DNA of 64,000 nt from Sporocytophaga sp. (lineage in GTDB: Bacteria; Bacteroidota; Bacteroidia; Cytophagales; Cytophagaceae): assembly GCA_024707265.1 (NCBI GenBank), contig JANQAB010000003.1:310001-374000 (forward strand). The letters are read 5' to 3'. Position 1 is the stretch's first letter. Each line of letters begins with the position of its first letter. The notes below the pieces were generated by a model, which worked only from the letters and a program-made list of their open reading frames with translations, searched no databases and had not been told where the DNA came from. Shown in pieces: positions 1-10,293 of the stretch. The position numbers and the translations under genes are program-made.

Positions 1-2313
1 GTAATCATTTAATCCATCATCATTAGGAGTTATGATTTCCGGTGCCTCTAAAGCGTCCTGCACCTTAAGGGTAACCATATAATCTTCTGTTTCTCCTGCT
101 TCACCTGAAAGAATACATGCATCCGAAGAAGTAAAGCGTCCATTGGTTCTGCATCGTACTCTCAATCTTCTGTTGCCCGCGTATTCTTTAGAGCTTTTAA
201 TAATTATAGGCTTCACGGAAAAAAGAGAATCTTCTCCGAAGGATGCATTTACAAATTCATCAGCATCTTCAAAATCACCATCATTATTATAATCTATCCA
301 GATACCAATGTATTTACTGGATTTTCCTAAAGAACCTATTTCAAAATCTGCAGTGTATACATTCCCGAGAAACAGTTCTGTGGTTCTGCCTGATTCTGTA
401 AAATCGGTGTACCCGGTTCCCTGGCAACCTGAAGAATCGCTTTTCAGCGTATTCATCCTGAATGAATTTATATGCGTAGCAAAACATGGGGCAAAGCTTT
501 TAGGGCAGCTATTCTCGCTTATATTACCATCCGTTGCATCCTGCACCACCTGAATCTCTTTCCTTAACAAAGATCTTAATGCCCCTTGCTGATCATAGAT
601 TCTGCAGGTGAGTATTCCGTCCCCGGCAGTTTCCGTGAAATATATACTAATCTTATTGGTAGAGTCTCCTTCCTGGCTGGTGTTTAACAGATATGCGTTT
701 TCTCCTGAGAATGACCAATCATAATTATATTCATCGTTATAAGGAATTACAGCATAGGTCTGTACTTTTTTGGCACCTGTATAGTTTTTACCCACCAGAA
801 ATTCAGCTGCCGGAGAAACTAAAATGGTCTGGGTAGCATTACTGCCATCATAATCTATAGATCCCTCAATATATGCTGTAATAATTGTAATTCCTGCACC
901 TGTAACAATCAGTGTACTATCTCTGACTTCAGCAATATTGGGATTATCCGATTTAAACAAAACCGGAAGGTATAAGGAAGCATTTGCAACAAGAGGAGTA
1001 CTGCCACTCGCGATGTTTAGTTTTGGCAATTCGTTAAATCTTATGCTTGTAGTTTCTCTCGTTTTAACTTTAAATGCACTAAAATCATATCCGGTTGCTC
1101 TGGCAAAAACCAAGTTGTAGTCTGAGGTCAGGACTGCATTATTAATCAAAGTTGAAAAATTTGAAATCTGCTCATAACAAAAAGCTCCAAACTCTCCCTT
1201 TTCATTCAGTTTAACAAGTCTTAATCTTTGACCCGAAAAATTGTAATTAGAATAATCCCCTTCTATTGCAGCTAAAATATTGCCATTCGGCAAAACAAAT
1301 ATTGACTTACCCTCTTCCATAGACCCAAAAAGATTGACAACCCTTCCATCAGTTGCAAATAATGAATCAATTTTTCCGGAACTGGTTAAACGCATAATAA
1401 CACTTTGACCGTTCACCTGCCCAACTGTTACCAGCTTACCATCTTTCTGAAAAGCCAGATCAGCAATTACTTCCTGTGCGACAACCGTCCTTTTATAAAA
1501 GCCTTTTTCTCCAAAATTTGTATTAATAGTTCCATCGGATTTAAGCATTGCGATGGCAGGATTGGTCACAGAAGATGTTTTAAGCGGCATAGGATAAGAA
1601 CCTGCTAAGGCAATGCTGGTTTCATTCAAAGCAATCTGATAGCAGGCTACGTCTTCTAATATTGTAATACCTTTACTGCCAAAAGCTCTGTCAACTTCTC
1701 CATTGTCATTCAACCTGAATACAACTGTGGTCGGACCATTTAGAAACATATCAATCGAATCGATATATGATCCTACAGCTAAAATTTTATCTCCCTGCCT
1801 TTTTAGGGTATGTATGCTTGTCATTTTCTTAGCAGTGAGATCAGGAAAAAATTTCCCATCTTTCCCAAAGGTTCTGTCAATATTGCCATCGGGAGTCAAT
1901 CGGATAATTACCGGCAAAGTAGTTCTTGCTGTATTATAATACCCGCCAATCAAGATCCTTCCCGCCTTATCAATTGCAACTGATTCAGCATAATCATCTG
2001 TAGAATCTGAAATAGAAAATAATCCCCTGCCTTTTGATGCAAAGCTTTCGTCAAGCGTTCCATCCTGATTGATTCTCACATAAGTAAAATCATGGCCTTT
2101 AGAACCATTCAGGGAAGTTCCAACCATGACCATTTTTTCATCCGATTGTGCTACAATCATTCTGGACTCTTCCTCCTTTCCATAAAATCTTGTTTCGAAA
2201 ATTCCGGGAGAAGCACCTGCTTTATTGAAGGACGAATCAATAGCGGCAGGTTGGGCAATGGAACTGAAAACAAAGAAGAAATAAAAAAGGATTAAAAAAC
2301 TACTTTTATGCAT
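1..2313 (-). CDS. Secreted delta-60 repeat / Ig-like / GEVED protein, 3' end outside window
   Basis: Reading leftwards from an ATG at 2311-2313 the frame stays open for 771 codons to the window edge, so the C-terminus is missing. Residues 1-21 form a signal peptide ending SSIAQ. Residues about 60-400 hold at least five delta-60 repeats with the pattern RL.xDGxIDxxFGxxG (for example RLTPDGNIDRTFGKDG), thought to fold as a beta-propeller. An Ig-like (BIG2-type) domain follows at about 425-500. A GEVED domain lies at about 600-745 (DYNNDGDF, RVRC, GEAGETEDY). The last visible residues, ITPNDDGLNDY, are the classic opening of a gliding-motility/type IX secretion C-terminal domain. The inference is an exported, possibly surface-bound adhesin-like protein. 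Its ligand is unknown. Confidence 0.88.
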   Translation of the reverse strand, partial: MHKSSFLILFYFFFVFSSIAQPAAIDSSFNKAGASPGIFETRFYGKEEESRMIVAQSDEKMVMVGTSLNGSKGHDFTYVRINQDGTLDESFASKGRGLFSISDSTDDYAESVAIDKAGRILIGGYYNTARTTLPVIIRLTPDGNIDRTFGKDGKFFPDLTAKKMTSIHTLKRQGDKILAVGSYIDSIDMFLNGPTTVVFRLNDNGEVDRAFGSKGITILEDVACYQIALNETSIALAGSYPMPLKTSSVTNPAIAMLKSDGTINTNFGEKGFYKRTVVAQEVIADLAFQKDGKLVTVGQVNGQSVIMRLTSSGKIDSLFATDGRVVNLFGSMEEGKSIFVLPNGNILAAIEGDYSNYNFSGQRLRLVKLNEKGEFGAFCYEQISNFSTLINNAVLTSDYNLVFARATGYDFSAFKVKTRETTSIRFNELPKLNIASGSTPLVANASLYLPVLFKSDNPNIAEVRDSTLIVTGAGITIITAYIEGSIDYDGSNATQTILVSPAAEFLVGKNYTGAKKVQTYAVIPYNDEYNYDWSFSGENAYLLNTSQEGDSTNKISIYFTETAGDGILTCRIYDQQGALRSLLRKEIQVVQDATDGNISENSCPKSFAPCFATHINSFRMNTLKSDSSGCQGTGYTDFTESGRTTELFLGNVYTADFEIGSLGKSSKYIGIWIDYNNDGDFEDADEFVNASFGEDSLFSVKPIIIKSSKEYAGNRRLRVRCRTNGRFTSSDACILSGEAGETEDYMVTLKVQDALEAPEIITPNDDGLNDY

Positions 2314-2922
2314 ATGTGACAAATTAAAATAGGATTGAAATTAGATTTTTCTGGAAAAATAATTGCCCGAATCATTTCTTAAAGCACAGAAAAATAGCTA
2401 TTAAAGGTAAAAATTATCGAACGATTCTCCAATTTAAGTTCAGCCATTTCGACGAGTTATTTTAGTTTTCCAGGCTCGCTTTTGGAATTACAACAAGTAT
2501 TTGCGATCCCCCAATGCTTCATCACAGTTCAAAAACTCTTCCTGAAAGGTTCCCATCAATAATTTTTAGCCAACGATTTACCAAGAATCACTAGATTCCA
2601 ATAGTCTGTCTTTTTTGCAAAAATATTAACTTCATTTATAATATGATTATCCAACAGCCTTCACAAAATCTCTTCTTCAATTGAAATATTTAAATAAAAG
2701 GGAAGACAGTAATTTTCCAAAACGTGAAAACATGACACATCATAATGAATAAATTATTCAGGGATTTTAAAATATTGGACTAAAAAGAATTTGTATTTTC
2801 CCGCCACAGCATTAAAACTCACAAAAAAGTCCTAATATTAGAATTAAAATCAGAAATAGGTATATTGTAAATTATAATTCAATATTACAGACGTTTATTG
2901 CATACTTGTAAATAAAGAATGA
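2314..2922. other. Intergenic region between divergent genes
   Basis: About 610 AT-rich bases separate the divergent secreted protein and histidine kinase genes. Both promoters must lie here. I see no credible open frame, no strong hairpin and no clean TTG-N19-TAnnTTTG element. Confidence 0.5.
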
Positions 2923-4276
2923 ATGATCCTATCTTTTTTATCAGAAGACATCGCTCCAAGTCCAAATCAATTGGAAACAAAAAGGATTAAAATAACCGCA
3001 TACACTTCTGTTCTTTGTATTTTTTTATGTGTCACCTTTGGTATTGGATTTTTCATTTATAATATTTTTTCCTTTAAACTTCATTTTTGCGTTCTTTGCT
3101 TTAGTCCATTTCTCCACCTGGAGGATCTGCATGGCAGGATTTTCAAGAGTTGCAAAGATTGTATTATATTTTTCACTATTACTTCAGGTATTATTTATGT
3201 CTGCCAGCCTGGGAAGTGAATTGGATATCAAAGTATTTTATATACCAATTGCCATTATCCCTTTTATTATTTTTGGAAAAAATGAAAGACCGCTTTTTAA
3301 TATTTCAATTTTATTTACCCTGCTCAATATTGCTATCATATATAGCCTTGACAAATACAATCTCTCCCTTCCAGCACCAAATATTTCTTTAGAAGTAAAT
3401 CAATGGATTAATACTGCTTTTAATCTGACAGCTATATTCTGTATGATCTTTCTCGCTAATCTGTTTCTTTCTTTGTCAGAATTAGGAGAAACACTATTGT
3501 ATGAAAAAAGTAATCAGCTTAGAGAACAACAAAGACAGTTGTCGGCTCAAAACAATGAATTGGAAAAAACAAAAAGCGAACTGGAGAGATTAAATTCTGT
3601 AAAAGATCGGCTTCTATCAATACTCTCCCATGATCTTAAAAGCCCTATAAATAACATTCAGGCTATAACAGAACTGATTCTTGAAGAAAAAATAAAGAGA
3701 GAGGAAATAAAGGCTGTAGCTCTAAAATTTAAAGAATCCTCCATTCACACGAAGCAATTGCTTGACAACTTAGTTAACTGGTCTAGCACACACCTTACCA
3801 ACCATTCCCCGGACCCGAGAAATATTTGCATGAAGGAGCTTATTGATAATGTATTTCATTATACTGGCTACCTTGCTATAAATAAAAACGTTAAGCTGAC
3901 GAATTCAATAACTGCTAATACATTTGCCTGGTGTGATTATGACATGATGGAAATAACTTTCAGAAACCTTATCCTGAATGCAATCAAATTCAGTCATAGC
4001 GGACAAGAGGTCATTGTCTATGCCTCTGATAAGAATAACAAAATTCAAATAACTATAGAGGACCATGGAATAGGTATTCCTGATGCCTTGCTAAACCAGC
4101 TTTTTGAGCCGAATATATCGAAAACCAGATTAGGCACCAACGCCGAAAAGGGCTCTGGAATAGGATTGCTTTTATGCAAACAGCTTATCAATGCTAACAA
4201 CGGGGATATATACGCATATAGTACTCCTGGTATAATGACTACATTTTCGGTAGAGCTTCCTGTCAGTAAATGCTAA
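2923..4276 (+). CDS. Membrane histidine kinase, interrupted by a frameshift
   Basis: A sensor kinase whose N-terminal membrane part and kinase core lie in two frames. The first frame starts at ATG 2923 and runs into hydrophobic sequence. The second carries the remaining membrane helices, a coiled coil (EQQRQLSAQNNELEKTKSEL), the HisKA box (ILSHDLKSPINN, His codon 3629-3631) and HATPase motifs NLILNAIKFS, EDHGIGIP and GSGIGLLLC. Removing one T from the T6 run at 3065-3070 joins them into one 450-residue protein (junction FFIYNIF-PLNFIF). The downstream frame alone has only a GTG start inside a membrane helix, which argues against a separate gene. The predicted role is autophosphorylation in response to an unknown membrane signal. 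No response regulator is adjacent. Confidence 0.85.
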
Positions 4277-4368
4277 CCTTTTTTTCTTTCACTAAATATT
4301 TTTTTTCCGAATAGGGGTCTATGACCACAGGATTGTCATAGCAATAGAATCAAAAAACTATTAAAAAT

Positions 4369-5004
4369 ATGACAACATTTTCAGGAAGTAAATTCTTTAG
4401 AAATTTCCTCATTATTACACTTTTAATTCTTTCTATTAACGCGACCGCACAAACAGAGAATGATCAATCGTCTCCTACAAGGACTCTCAATTGGACTGCT
4501 GGTTTTAAATTTTATAATCCAGGAGGAATTACCGTTAAAAAATATTTTGGAAACAAAGCTATAGAATTTGTAGCAGGTCGGAATGGGTCTTATAGAAACT
4601 ATGACTACTACTACCGCAGCAACAAAAGACGTCTTAAAAATAAGGGATACATATTCGACGGATATGATCACCTTGAAAGGCCATGGGTGTTGCAGCTACA
4701 TTATCTTGTACATCATAATGTCTCTTTTTTGCCAAGATTCAGGTGGTACTACGGTGCAGGAATTCAGTCAAGATATTCAAATTATTACTGCAATTATCAC
4801 TATACAGATAACAATACTGTTATTTATGACAAGGAGTATATTGAATCATTTTCCATGGGGGTTGACGCAGTACTGGGCATCGAATACACTTTTAAAAATT
4901 TCCCTCTCATGTTATTTGCTGAAAATACCATTTACACAGAGGCATTTAATAGTCCTTTGTTCATTAAAGGGGGAATAAGCACTGGAATAAGATATACGTT
5001 CTAG
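4369..5004 (+). CDS. Putative outer-membrane beta-barrel protein
   Basis: A 211-residue protein of no family I recognise. Residues 1-28 look like a signal peptide (hydrophobic LIITLLILSI, cleavage after NATAQ). The rest is rich in Tyr, Asn and alternating aromatic/polar residues, and it ends GISTGIRYTF with a terminal Phe. That pattern is typical of proteins inserted in the outer membrane by the Bam machinery. It lies 93 bases after the histidine kinase on the same strand, so co-transcription is possible. Function unknown. Confidence 0.7.
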   Translation: MTTFSGSKFFRNFLIITLLILSINATAQTENDQSSPTRTLNWTAGFKFYNPGGITVKKYFGNKAIEFVAGRNGSYRNYDYYYRSNKRRLKNKGYIFDGYDHLERPWVLQLHYLVHHNVSFLPRFRWYYGAGIQSRYSNYYCNYHYTDNNTVIYDKEYIESFSMGVDAVLGIEYTFKNFPLMLFAENTIYTEAFNSPLFIKGGISTGIRYTF

Positions 5005-5012
5005 ACCTACTT

Positions 5013-5222
5013 TTATTCCTGAGCGAAAGAAATAGACTGAATATCTTCACACTTAATTTTAGAGATATTAAGATCTCCTAATAAAGATATTCGGTCTATT
5101 ACTACTCTTTCTTTATCTATAAAATCATGAGAAGTGATTATTCCTATATATTCCTCTCCGGATTTTAATACCACTTTGATTTTGGACAGATGGTATTTTT
5201 TCAAGGTCTCAAAAGTCATCAT
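5013..5222 (-). CDS. Small conserved-looking protein, Sm-like pattern
   Basis: A 69-residue protein, converging with the barrel gene just 9 bases away. The stretch KIKVVLKSGEEYIGIITSHD followed by a beta-rich half resembles the strand pattern of small SH3/Sm-like barrels, where a loop like SGEEYIG is common. That comparison is a visual inference only. No signal peptide or membrane segment is present, so it is probably cytoplasmic. The function is unknown. Confidence 0.6.
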   Translation of the reverse strand: MMTFETLKKYHLSKIKVVLKSGEEYIGIITSHDFIDKERVVIDRISLLGDLNISKIKCEDIQSISFAQE

Positions 5223-5513
5223 AAGGAATCAGTCTCTATGGTCTTAAGAATTTTAAAAAACATAATTTAAAAACAACTGCTTTAGACAAATATAACAATT
5301 TTATAGTCTAATACCCAAAAATAACAATTCAAAATAAGTTAAATGCAGATTTAAACTTTTCTGGTATTTGACAATTTCAGCTAAAAATATATTCTTTAAT
5401 TATTACTCAGACGAAAAGGTAAACATAAAAAATATAACTTATCAAGGATATTTTCCCAAGCATCTAAAGTTCAGATAAAAATACAAAAAAATACCAATAA
5501 AATACAACTTGGT

Positions 5514-6590
5514 TTATTTTTTCATTCCCAAAATAATCCTATTCAACTGATTATAAAAAATTTCGGGTTCAAATGCTTCTGGGGAGGTACACAAATCCAA
5601 TGCACCTTGTATTAATGTATTATTCAATTTTTTTCCTATAAAAACTATTTTGGTTTCCCTTTCATCTTCCGATATCCAGGGGCCCATAGAATCAGTAGCA
5701 TATTGGCTATTCACAGCCTGAAACAGAATTTTTTCTTCAACTGCATTAAGATTCAAAATTCCTTTTATTCGAAATACATTTAACTGCTCTGTCAAGAGCG
5801 CTCTGATAAAAATATTAAACTTGAGAACATCTAAGGGTGCTTTGAATACAAAAGAATGAGAATGAATATCTGCATGTCTCACCTGCTTTGTGGGGCTCAA
5901 AAGATTTGAATAAGATGCAGTATCTTTTTGATAGGAATAGGTTTGTTTCTTTGAATTATTGAATGCACTCAGAAAACTTTGTTCTGAGAATGCATTTAAC
6001 TGAAGAAGGTTTACATCAAACGAAGAATCTTTTCCATGCAATAAAATCCTGCTTCCTGGATTCATTCGCCGAATGATATTTTTGACAGTATCTGTCTGAT
6101 AGGAATCTACTCTATCGATTTTATTAATAATAATAACATCTGCCATTGTAACCTGATTACAAGCTACCTCCTGATCTTCCAGCTGCTGCTCTATAAACTG
6201 AGCGTCTGTTAAAGTGACAATTCCATCAATACGAAAAGCTTCTTTGACGTATGGATCTGAAAGGAAGGTCATGGCAATTGGTCCGGGATCAGCTATTCCA
6301 GTAGTCTCAACGAGCAAGTGTTCTATCTTTCTATCCCTATCCAGTATTTTCTGTAAAACATTAATCAAATCATCATTAAGGGTACAGCAAAGACATCCGT
6401 TAGAAAGCTCAAAGATTCCCTCTTTGGCATCCATCACCAAAGCACCATCAATACCCACTTCTCCGAATTCATTTTCAATCACTGCGAATCTCTTCTCTTT
6501 ATGTTGAGAAATAAGGTGATTAAGTAAGGTAGTCTTTCCTGCTCCCAGAAAGCCAGTAATGATAGTAACCGGAATTTTAGACTTTGTCAT
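5514..6590 (-). CDS. COG0523 (CobW/ZNG1 family) GTPase, putative metal chaperone
   Basis: A 358-residue G3E GTPase. The P-loop GFLGAGKT is at residues 13-20, the metal-binding CLCC motif at 66-69 (within NGCLCCTLN), a VETTGIADP switch follows, and NKID supplies guanine specificity. The C-terminal third matches a CobW_C domain. COG0523 proteins deliver Zn, Co or Fe to client enzymes. This copy lacks the long His-rich tract of many zinc chaperones. Which metal it serves cannot be told from sequence. A bidirectional terminator hairpin lies just upstream of its start, so it is transcribed separately from the DUF3078 gene. A Zur-type site was not identified. Confidence 0.9.
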   Translation of the reverse strand: MTKSKIPVTIITGFLGAGKTTLLNHLISQHKEKRFAVIENEFGEVGIDGALVMDAKEGIFELSNGCLCCTLNDDLINVLQKILDRDRKIEHLLVETTGIADPGPIAMTFLSDPYVKEAFRIDGIVTLTDAQFIEQQLEDQEVACNQVTMADVIIINKIDRVDSYQTDTVKNIIRRMNPGSRILLHGKDSSFDVNLLQLNAFSEQSFLSAFNNSKKQTYSYQKDTASYSNLLSPTKQVRHADIHSHSFVFKAPLDVLKFNIFIRALLTEQLNVFRIKGILNLNAVEEKILFQAVNSQYATDSMGPWISEDERETKIVFIGKKLNNTLIQGALDLCTSPEAFEPEIFYNQLNRIILGMKK

Positions 6591-6605
6591 ACTACTTATA
6601 AAATT

Positions 6606-6656
6606 AAACAGGCTTGTTTTGCTTTACGGAATAATAACAAAACAAAGCCTGTTTTT
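6606..6656. terminator. Rho-independent terminator hairpin
   Basis: An inverted repeat of about 16 bases (AAACAGGCTTGTTTTG against CAAAACAAAGCCTGTTT, one bulged base) followed by T5 on the plus strand. It sits between the DUF3078 stop and the COG0523 start, and most likely ends the DUF3078 transcript. Confidence 0.65.
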
Positions 6657-6694
6657 GATAAATCTGATTAAAATTTTCTGTATAAAACTTTCAG

Positions 6695-7594
6695 TTATTC
6701 TTTGGGATCAAACTCTGAGAACCTGTATAAAAGGCCGAGAGACAACATTTGGGTATACTGTATCTCATAGTCCTGATCCTGGTCGTACAAGGCGGTTGCA
6801 GTAAGATTTACATTGATATACCTGTTCACTTTTGCTGACAAGGTAAGATCGAGACGAGAGTCAATGGCTTTGAGATTTTCATAATTAGCAAACATTACAT
6901 ACCTGGTATACAGGTGAAGGTTTTTGGCAATATCTTTATCAAAGTTAGCAGTAAGTGCAAATGCCAGTTCATTTCTTACCTTTTTACCAATAGGTACGCC
7001 ATAGTTCTGTGGCACATTTCTGTAAATTGTGGTATCTGTAACAAAAGTATTACGAAAGCTACCTACTCCAAATCTTAACCAAAAATAATCGACTGGTTTA
7101 TATTCCATACCCACAGAGGAAGTAAGATATCCAGGAGCCATAAACCTCGAAATCAATTGCTGAGATTCTCTGTCAAGACTATCTTTGACAACTTTAAAGC
7201 CCTGGGCAAACTGAGAAAGGAAATTTACGGAAACAAAAACGTTCCAGTCATTTGAAACCCGGTATCCCAGCTTTGAGTCAAAGAATATTTTATCTGAAGT
7301 TTTTCTGTAAATGGCATTATCATTTTTAACCATTCCGTATTGTAACTGAAGTACGTTGTCAAATGATATTTTACTTGATTCATACAGTAAACGACCATCA
7401 AGCAATAAGCCCATTGCTATGGAATTTACTCCTCCCCCTTTCCAGTTGGGACTAAAAGAAGATTGATTAATATTGGCTCCGGTTTCAATTGATTTTTTCC
7501 AGGGAGATGGAATAGTGTCCTGATTGGAAAAATCTGTTTGTGCAAAAGCGTTTTTTGCTAAAATAATAAAAATTAATAAGATTAACTTCTTCAT
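6695..7594 (-). CDS. DUF3078 domain protein
   Basis: A 299-residue exported protein. I chose the ATG at 7594 rather than the frame's first ATG at 7618 because it opens a good signal peptide (MKKLILLIFIILAKNAFAQ). The mature start WKKSIETGANINQSSFSPNW, followed by GGVNSIAMG, is the hallmark of DUF3078, a Bacteroidota family predicted to form an outer-membrane beta-barrel. Alternating strands continue to the C-terminus (LSLGLLYRFSEFD). The function of the family is not established. It has its own downstream terminator. Confidence 0.85.
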   Translation of the reverse strand: MKKLILLIFIILAKNAFAQTDFSNQDTIPSPWKKSIETGANINQSSFSPNWKGGGVNSIAMGLLLDGRLLYESSKISFDNVLQLQYGMVKNDNAIYRKTSDKIFFDSKLGYRVSNDWNVFVSVNFLSQFAQGFKVVKDSLDRESQQLISRFMAPGYLTSSVGMEYKPVDYFWLRFGVGSFRNTFVTDTTIYRNVPQNYGVPIGKKVRNELAFALTANFDKDIAKNLHLYTRYVMFANYENLKAIDSRLDLTLSAKVNRYINVNLTATALYDQDQDYEIQYTQMLSLGLLYRFSEFDPKE

Positions 7595-7691
7595 AAATAA
7601 TTTAAGATCTGGATCCAAAATTAAAAATCAAAGAAGAAACTTACTAAACAAATTACTTATTTAACTTACACAGTTACATAGCTGTACCAAA

Positions 7692-8978
7692 TTATTGTGC
7701 ATTTAGTGGTCTTACGAGAATTTTATCGACCCTTTTTCCATCCATATCAAGGACTTCAAAATGTAGGTTTTTCCAATCAATTATTTCACCGGGAGAAGGG
7801 ATTCTCTTGAAAATGTAAAGTATTAACCCTCCTAAAGTATAAAAGCCTTCCTTTTCAATTTCTTCAGTTTTCTCGACTTCAAAATATCTAAAAAATTCAT
7901 CCAGAGAAATTAGTCCGTCTACCAAGTAAGAGCCATCCTGCCTTTTTATGATCTCTGCTTCCTCTTTACGGTACACATCTCCGATGACCACATTTACCAG
8001 ATCATTAGTCGTAATCACTCCCTTTACTGAGCCATATTCATCCACAGCCACAGCGAAGTGAGTATTTCTGGCTTTCATATTTTCCAACAGTTTAAATGCC
8101 GTCATCTGTACAGGCACAAATAAGGCTTCAATAAGCATGGAACGAAGATCTATGTCCTCCTTTTTTAACAAAGATGAGCTGAATGTTTTTAGACTTAAAA
8201 TACCAATGATGTTATCGTATTCATTTTCATAGACCGGAAAATGTGTATGAATGGATTCGGCCATGATTCTTTTATTGACTTCCAGGTCTTCATTGATATC
8301 AAGGGAAACCACATCGGCCCGGCTGCTCATCAATGACCCTACATCAGTGTCTCCAAGAAAAAAAACCCTTTCCACCATTTCTCTCTCCTCCTTTTCAACC
8401 TCACCAATATCAGAAGCTTCCTCCAACATTGCTTTAATTTCTTCTTCTGTTACAAAATGATCTTCCTGAGGTTTAAGTTGAAGAATTTTGATGAAAAGAT
8501 CGGTTGATGCGGAAAGTAACCATATCAAGGGCTGGACAATTTTAGCAAGGATTGTCATCGGAATTGCAATAGCTGAAGCAATTTTTTCAGGGCTGTTCAT
8601 ACCGATTCTTTTGGGAAGCAGTTCTCCCAGAATAAGGGTAACGTAAGTAATCCCGAATACTACAATAAGCCCTGCAGCTGTCTCAGAATAATTCCCGAAT
8701 ATTCCGGATGATTCGAAATAATTATCGAGTCTTCTTGATATAGAGGCACCTCCAAAAACCCCGGTCAGAATTCCAATTAATGTAATTCCCACCTGAACTG
8801 TTGAAAGAAATTTTCCAGGATTTTCCGAAAGGTCCAAAGCTACCTTAGCCCCCTTATTACCTTTTTCGGATGCAGATTCAAGTTTATATTTCTTGGAAGA
8901 AACCAGCGCAATTTCAGACATTGAAAAAATACCATTCACTATGATTAAGAGGAGAATGATGATAATTTCTACTACCAT
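7692..8978 (-). CDS. CNNM/CorC-family membrane protein (hemolysin-type)
   Basis: A 428-residue protein with three parts in order. The CNNM (DUF21) transmembrane domain covers about residues 1-190 (four helices, with NPGKFLSTVQVGITLIGIL). A CBS pair follows at about 205-335 (VFFLGDTDVGSLMSSR, ITTNDLVNVVIGDV). A CorC_HlyC domain ends it (DGLISLDEFFRYF, TLGGLI, VLDMDGKRVDKI). Family members are linked to magnesium or cobalt efflux. The older name hemolysin is misleading. The start MVVEIIIILLLIIVNG places the first helix directly at the N-terminus. Confidence 0.92.
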   Translation of the reverse strand: MVVEIIIILLLIIVNGIFSMSEIALVSSKKYKLESASEKGNKGAKVALDLSENPGKFLSTVQVGITLIGILTGVFGGASISRRLDNYFESSGIFGNYSETAAGLIVVFGITYVTLILGELLPKRIGMNSPEKIASAIAIPMTILAKIVQPLIWLLSASTDLFIKILQLKPQEDHFVTEEEIKAMLEEASDIGEVEKEEREMVERVFFLGDTDVGSLMSSRADVVSLDINEDLEVNKRIMAESIHTHFPVYENEYDNIIGILSLKTFSSSLLKKEDIDLRSMLIEALFVPVQMTAFKLLENMKARNTHFAVAVDEYGSVKGVITTNDLVNVVIGDVYRKEEAEIIKRQDGSYLVDGLISLDEFFRYFEVEKTEEIEKEGFYTLGGLILYIFKRIPSPGEIIDWKNLHFEVLDMDGKRVDKILVRPLNAQ

Positions 8979-9221
8979 TTCTATATTTTGGATATCAAAT
9001 GAAGCTTGAAAGATTATAATAAATCGACTAAAAACAAAAAATTAAAGTCACTTTAATAACTTTCAAAAACTGCTTCAAGGATAATATTCTAAAATCTGCC
9101 CTATTTTTAAAAAAACTTATATCCTTTTGGAAATAAAATAAAAACTATCTTATTATTTTTTTCCTTTATTTTTTGCATTTGATAAAGATGCCTCTCAGTA
9201 ATAGATGTAAATATGAACCTA

Positions 9222-9429
9222 TTAGTACTCGTCATTCTCCAAACCTTTATGTACAAAATCTTTACAAATCAAGGTGAGATCATGAGCGAAAACAATTTGC
9301 TCAGTAACCATTCTTGAAGCCTTAATATTTTGTATAATCGATCTATTGATTTTTCGTTTACTGAAGAAGCAACAGCATCTGCAGATTGAGTCAATTCTGA
9401 AATCAGCGCCGCTGCTTTTTTCTTTTCAT
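9222..9429 (-). pseudogene. Possible remnant of a small gene with shifted frames
   Basis: Directly after the stress protein remnant, an ATG (9427-9429) begins MKRKK, and two further frames continue without an ATG: one reads AAALISELTQSADAVASS and the next reads NIKASRMVTEQIVFAHDLTL and on to a TAA at 9222. Adding one A in the A6 run (9416-9421) and one more shift would yield a protein of about 69 residues. This reconstruction is tentative; it may be non-coding. The remaining 8979-9221 shows nothing recognisable. Confidence 0.3.
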
Positions 9430-10261
9430 TTGGTTTTATGAAGAATTAATAAAGGAACTTCAGTATACATAGTCATCAAACGAGTCAGGTCTCCTTTTCT
9501 TAATTTTTCAAGGTAATTTTTTCTGATGGTTTCCCAGAACAATCACACCTGCATTGGTCTCATTAGCATAATCCTGAATTGCGCCAAAAACATCATTGGA
9601 TTGCACCTCCGCAAATTGTACTTTCAGAGTCCTTCTGATCCTGGTAAATCCTTCACTGTTTTCCATTTCTTTTCTGATAACATCTATTCCTTTCCCTCCG
9701 CCCTTTGCGACATACAGAAAGGTGAGCTGAGCATCAAGAATTATGGCAAAATTCCATAAAGGATATAATACCGCTTCGTCTTCCCATTTAAGGTCGGTAG
9801 CATATACTATTGACTTAGGCAAATGAGGTTTTGCTGTAACCGGAAAAGCCAGCACAGGGACAGATGCCTTACTTGTTACAGATGTTGTAGTGGTTCCGAA
9901 AAAAATTTCTTTTAAACCTCCCGCACCTTTCGTGCCCATCACAATAAGATCTGCTTTAATTTCTTCTGCAAAATCCAATATTACCTGAGAAGGTTCAATA
10001 CCATATGCAACAGACACCTCTACAGGCAGGTCTTTATACTCTGCCTGTATTATATTCCTTAATTCATTAAGCTTATCTTCTGCTTCCTCTTTTGTTTTGT
10101 CAAAAACGTTATCCCTCACTTCAATCTTTTTCACCCCCGGTCAGGGTAAATTTATTTAATATAAAAAGCTTCGTTTTAGTTTGAGCTGAAATAGCAGCTG
10201 CATACTCCAAAGCTTTCAGCGAGTTTTCCGAAAAATCTACCGGACAAAGTACAACCCTCAT
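9426..10261 (-). pseudogene. Universal stress protein (tandem UspA), two frameshifts
   Basis: Three consecutive pieces of one UspA-like protein lie in different frames. The N-terminus starts at ATG 10261 (MRVVLCPVDFSENSLKALEY). The middle carries the nucleotide-binding-like VMGTKGAGGLKEIFFG and the second domain. The C-terminal piece (NYLEKLRKGDLTRLMTMYTE) ends at TGA 9426. Removing one base from the C5 run at 10134-10138 and one from the T6 run at 9517-9522 restores a 277-residue protein, the normal size for tandem Usp proteins. As written the gene would give only a fragment. It is either a pseudogene or two sequencing errors. Confidence 0.8.
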
Positions 10262-10293
10262 TTACCAATTAATTTATTTCTGTTCTGAAAAAT

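Noticed and set aside
308..2295. Several plus-strand open frames opposite the first gene
   Set aside because: They lie antisense to a continuous 771-codon frame with clear domains, and their translations show no family or signal features.
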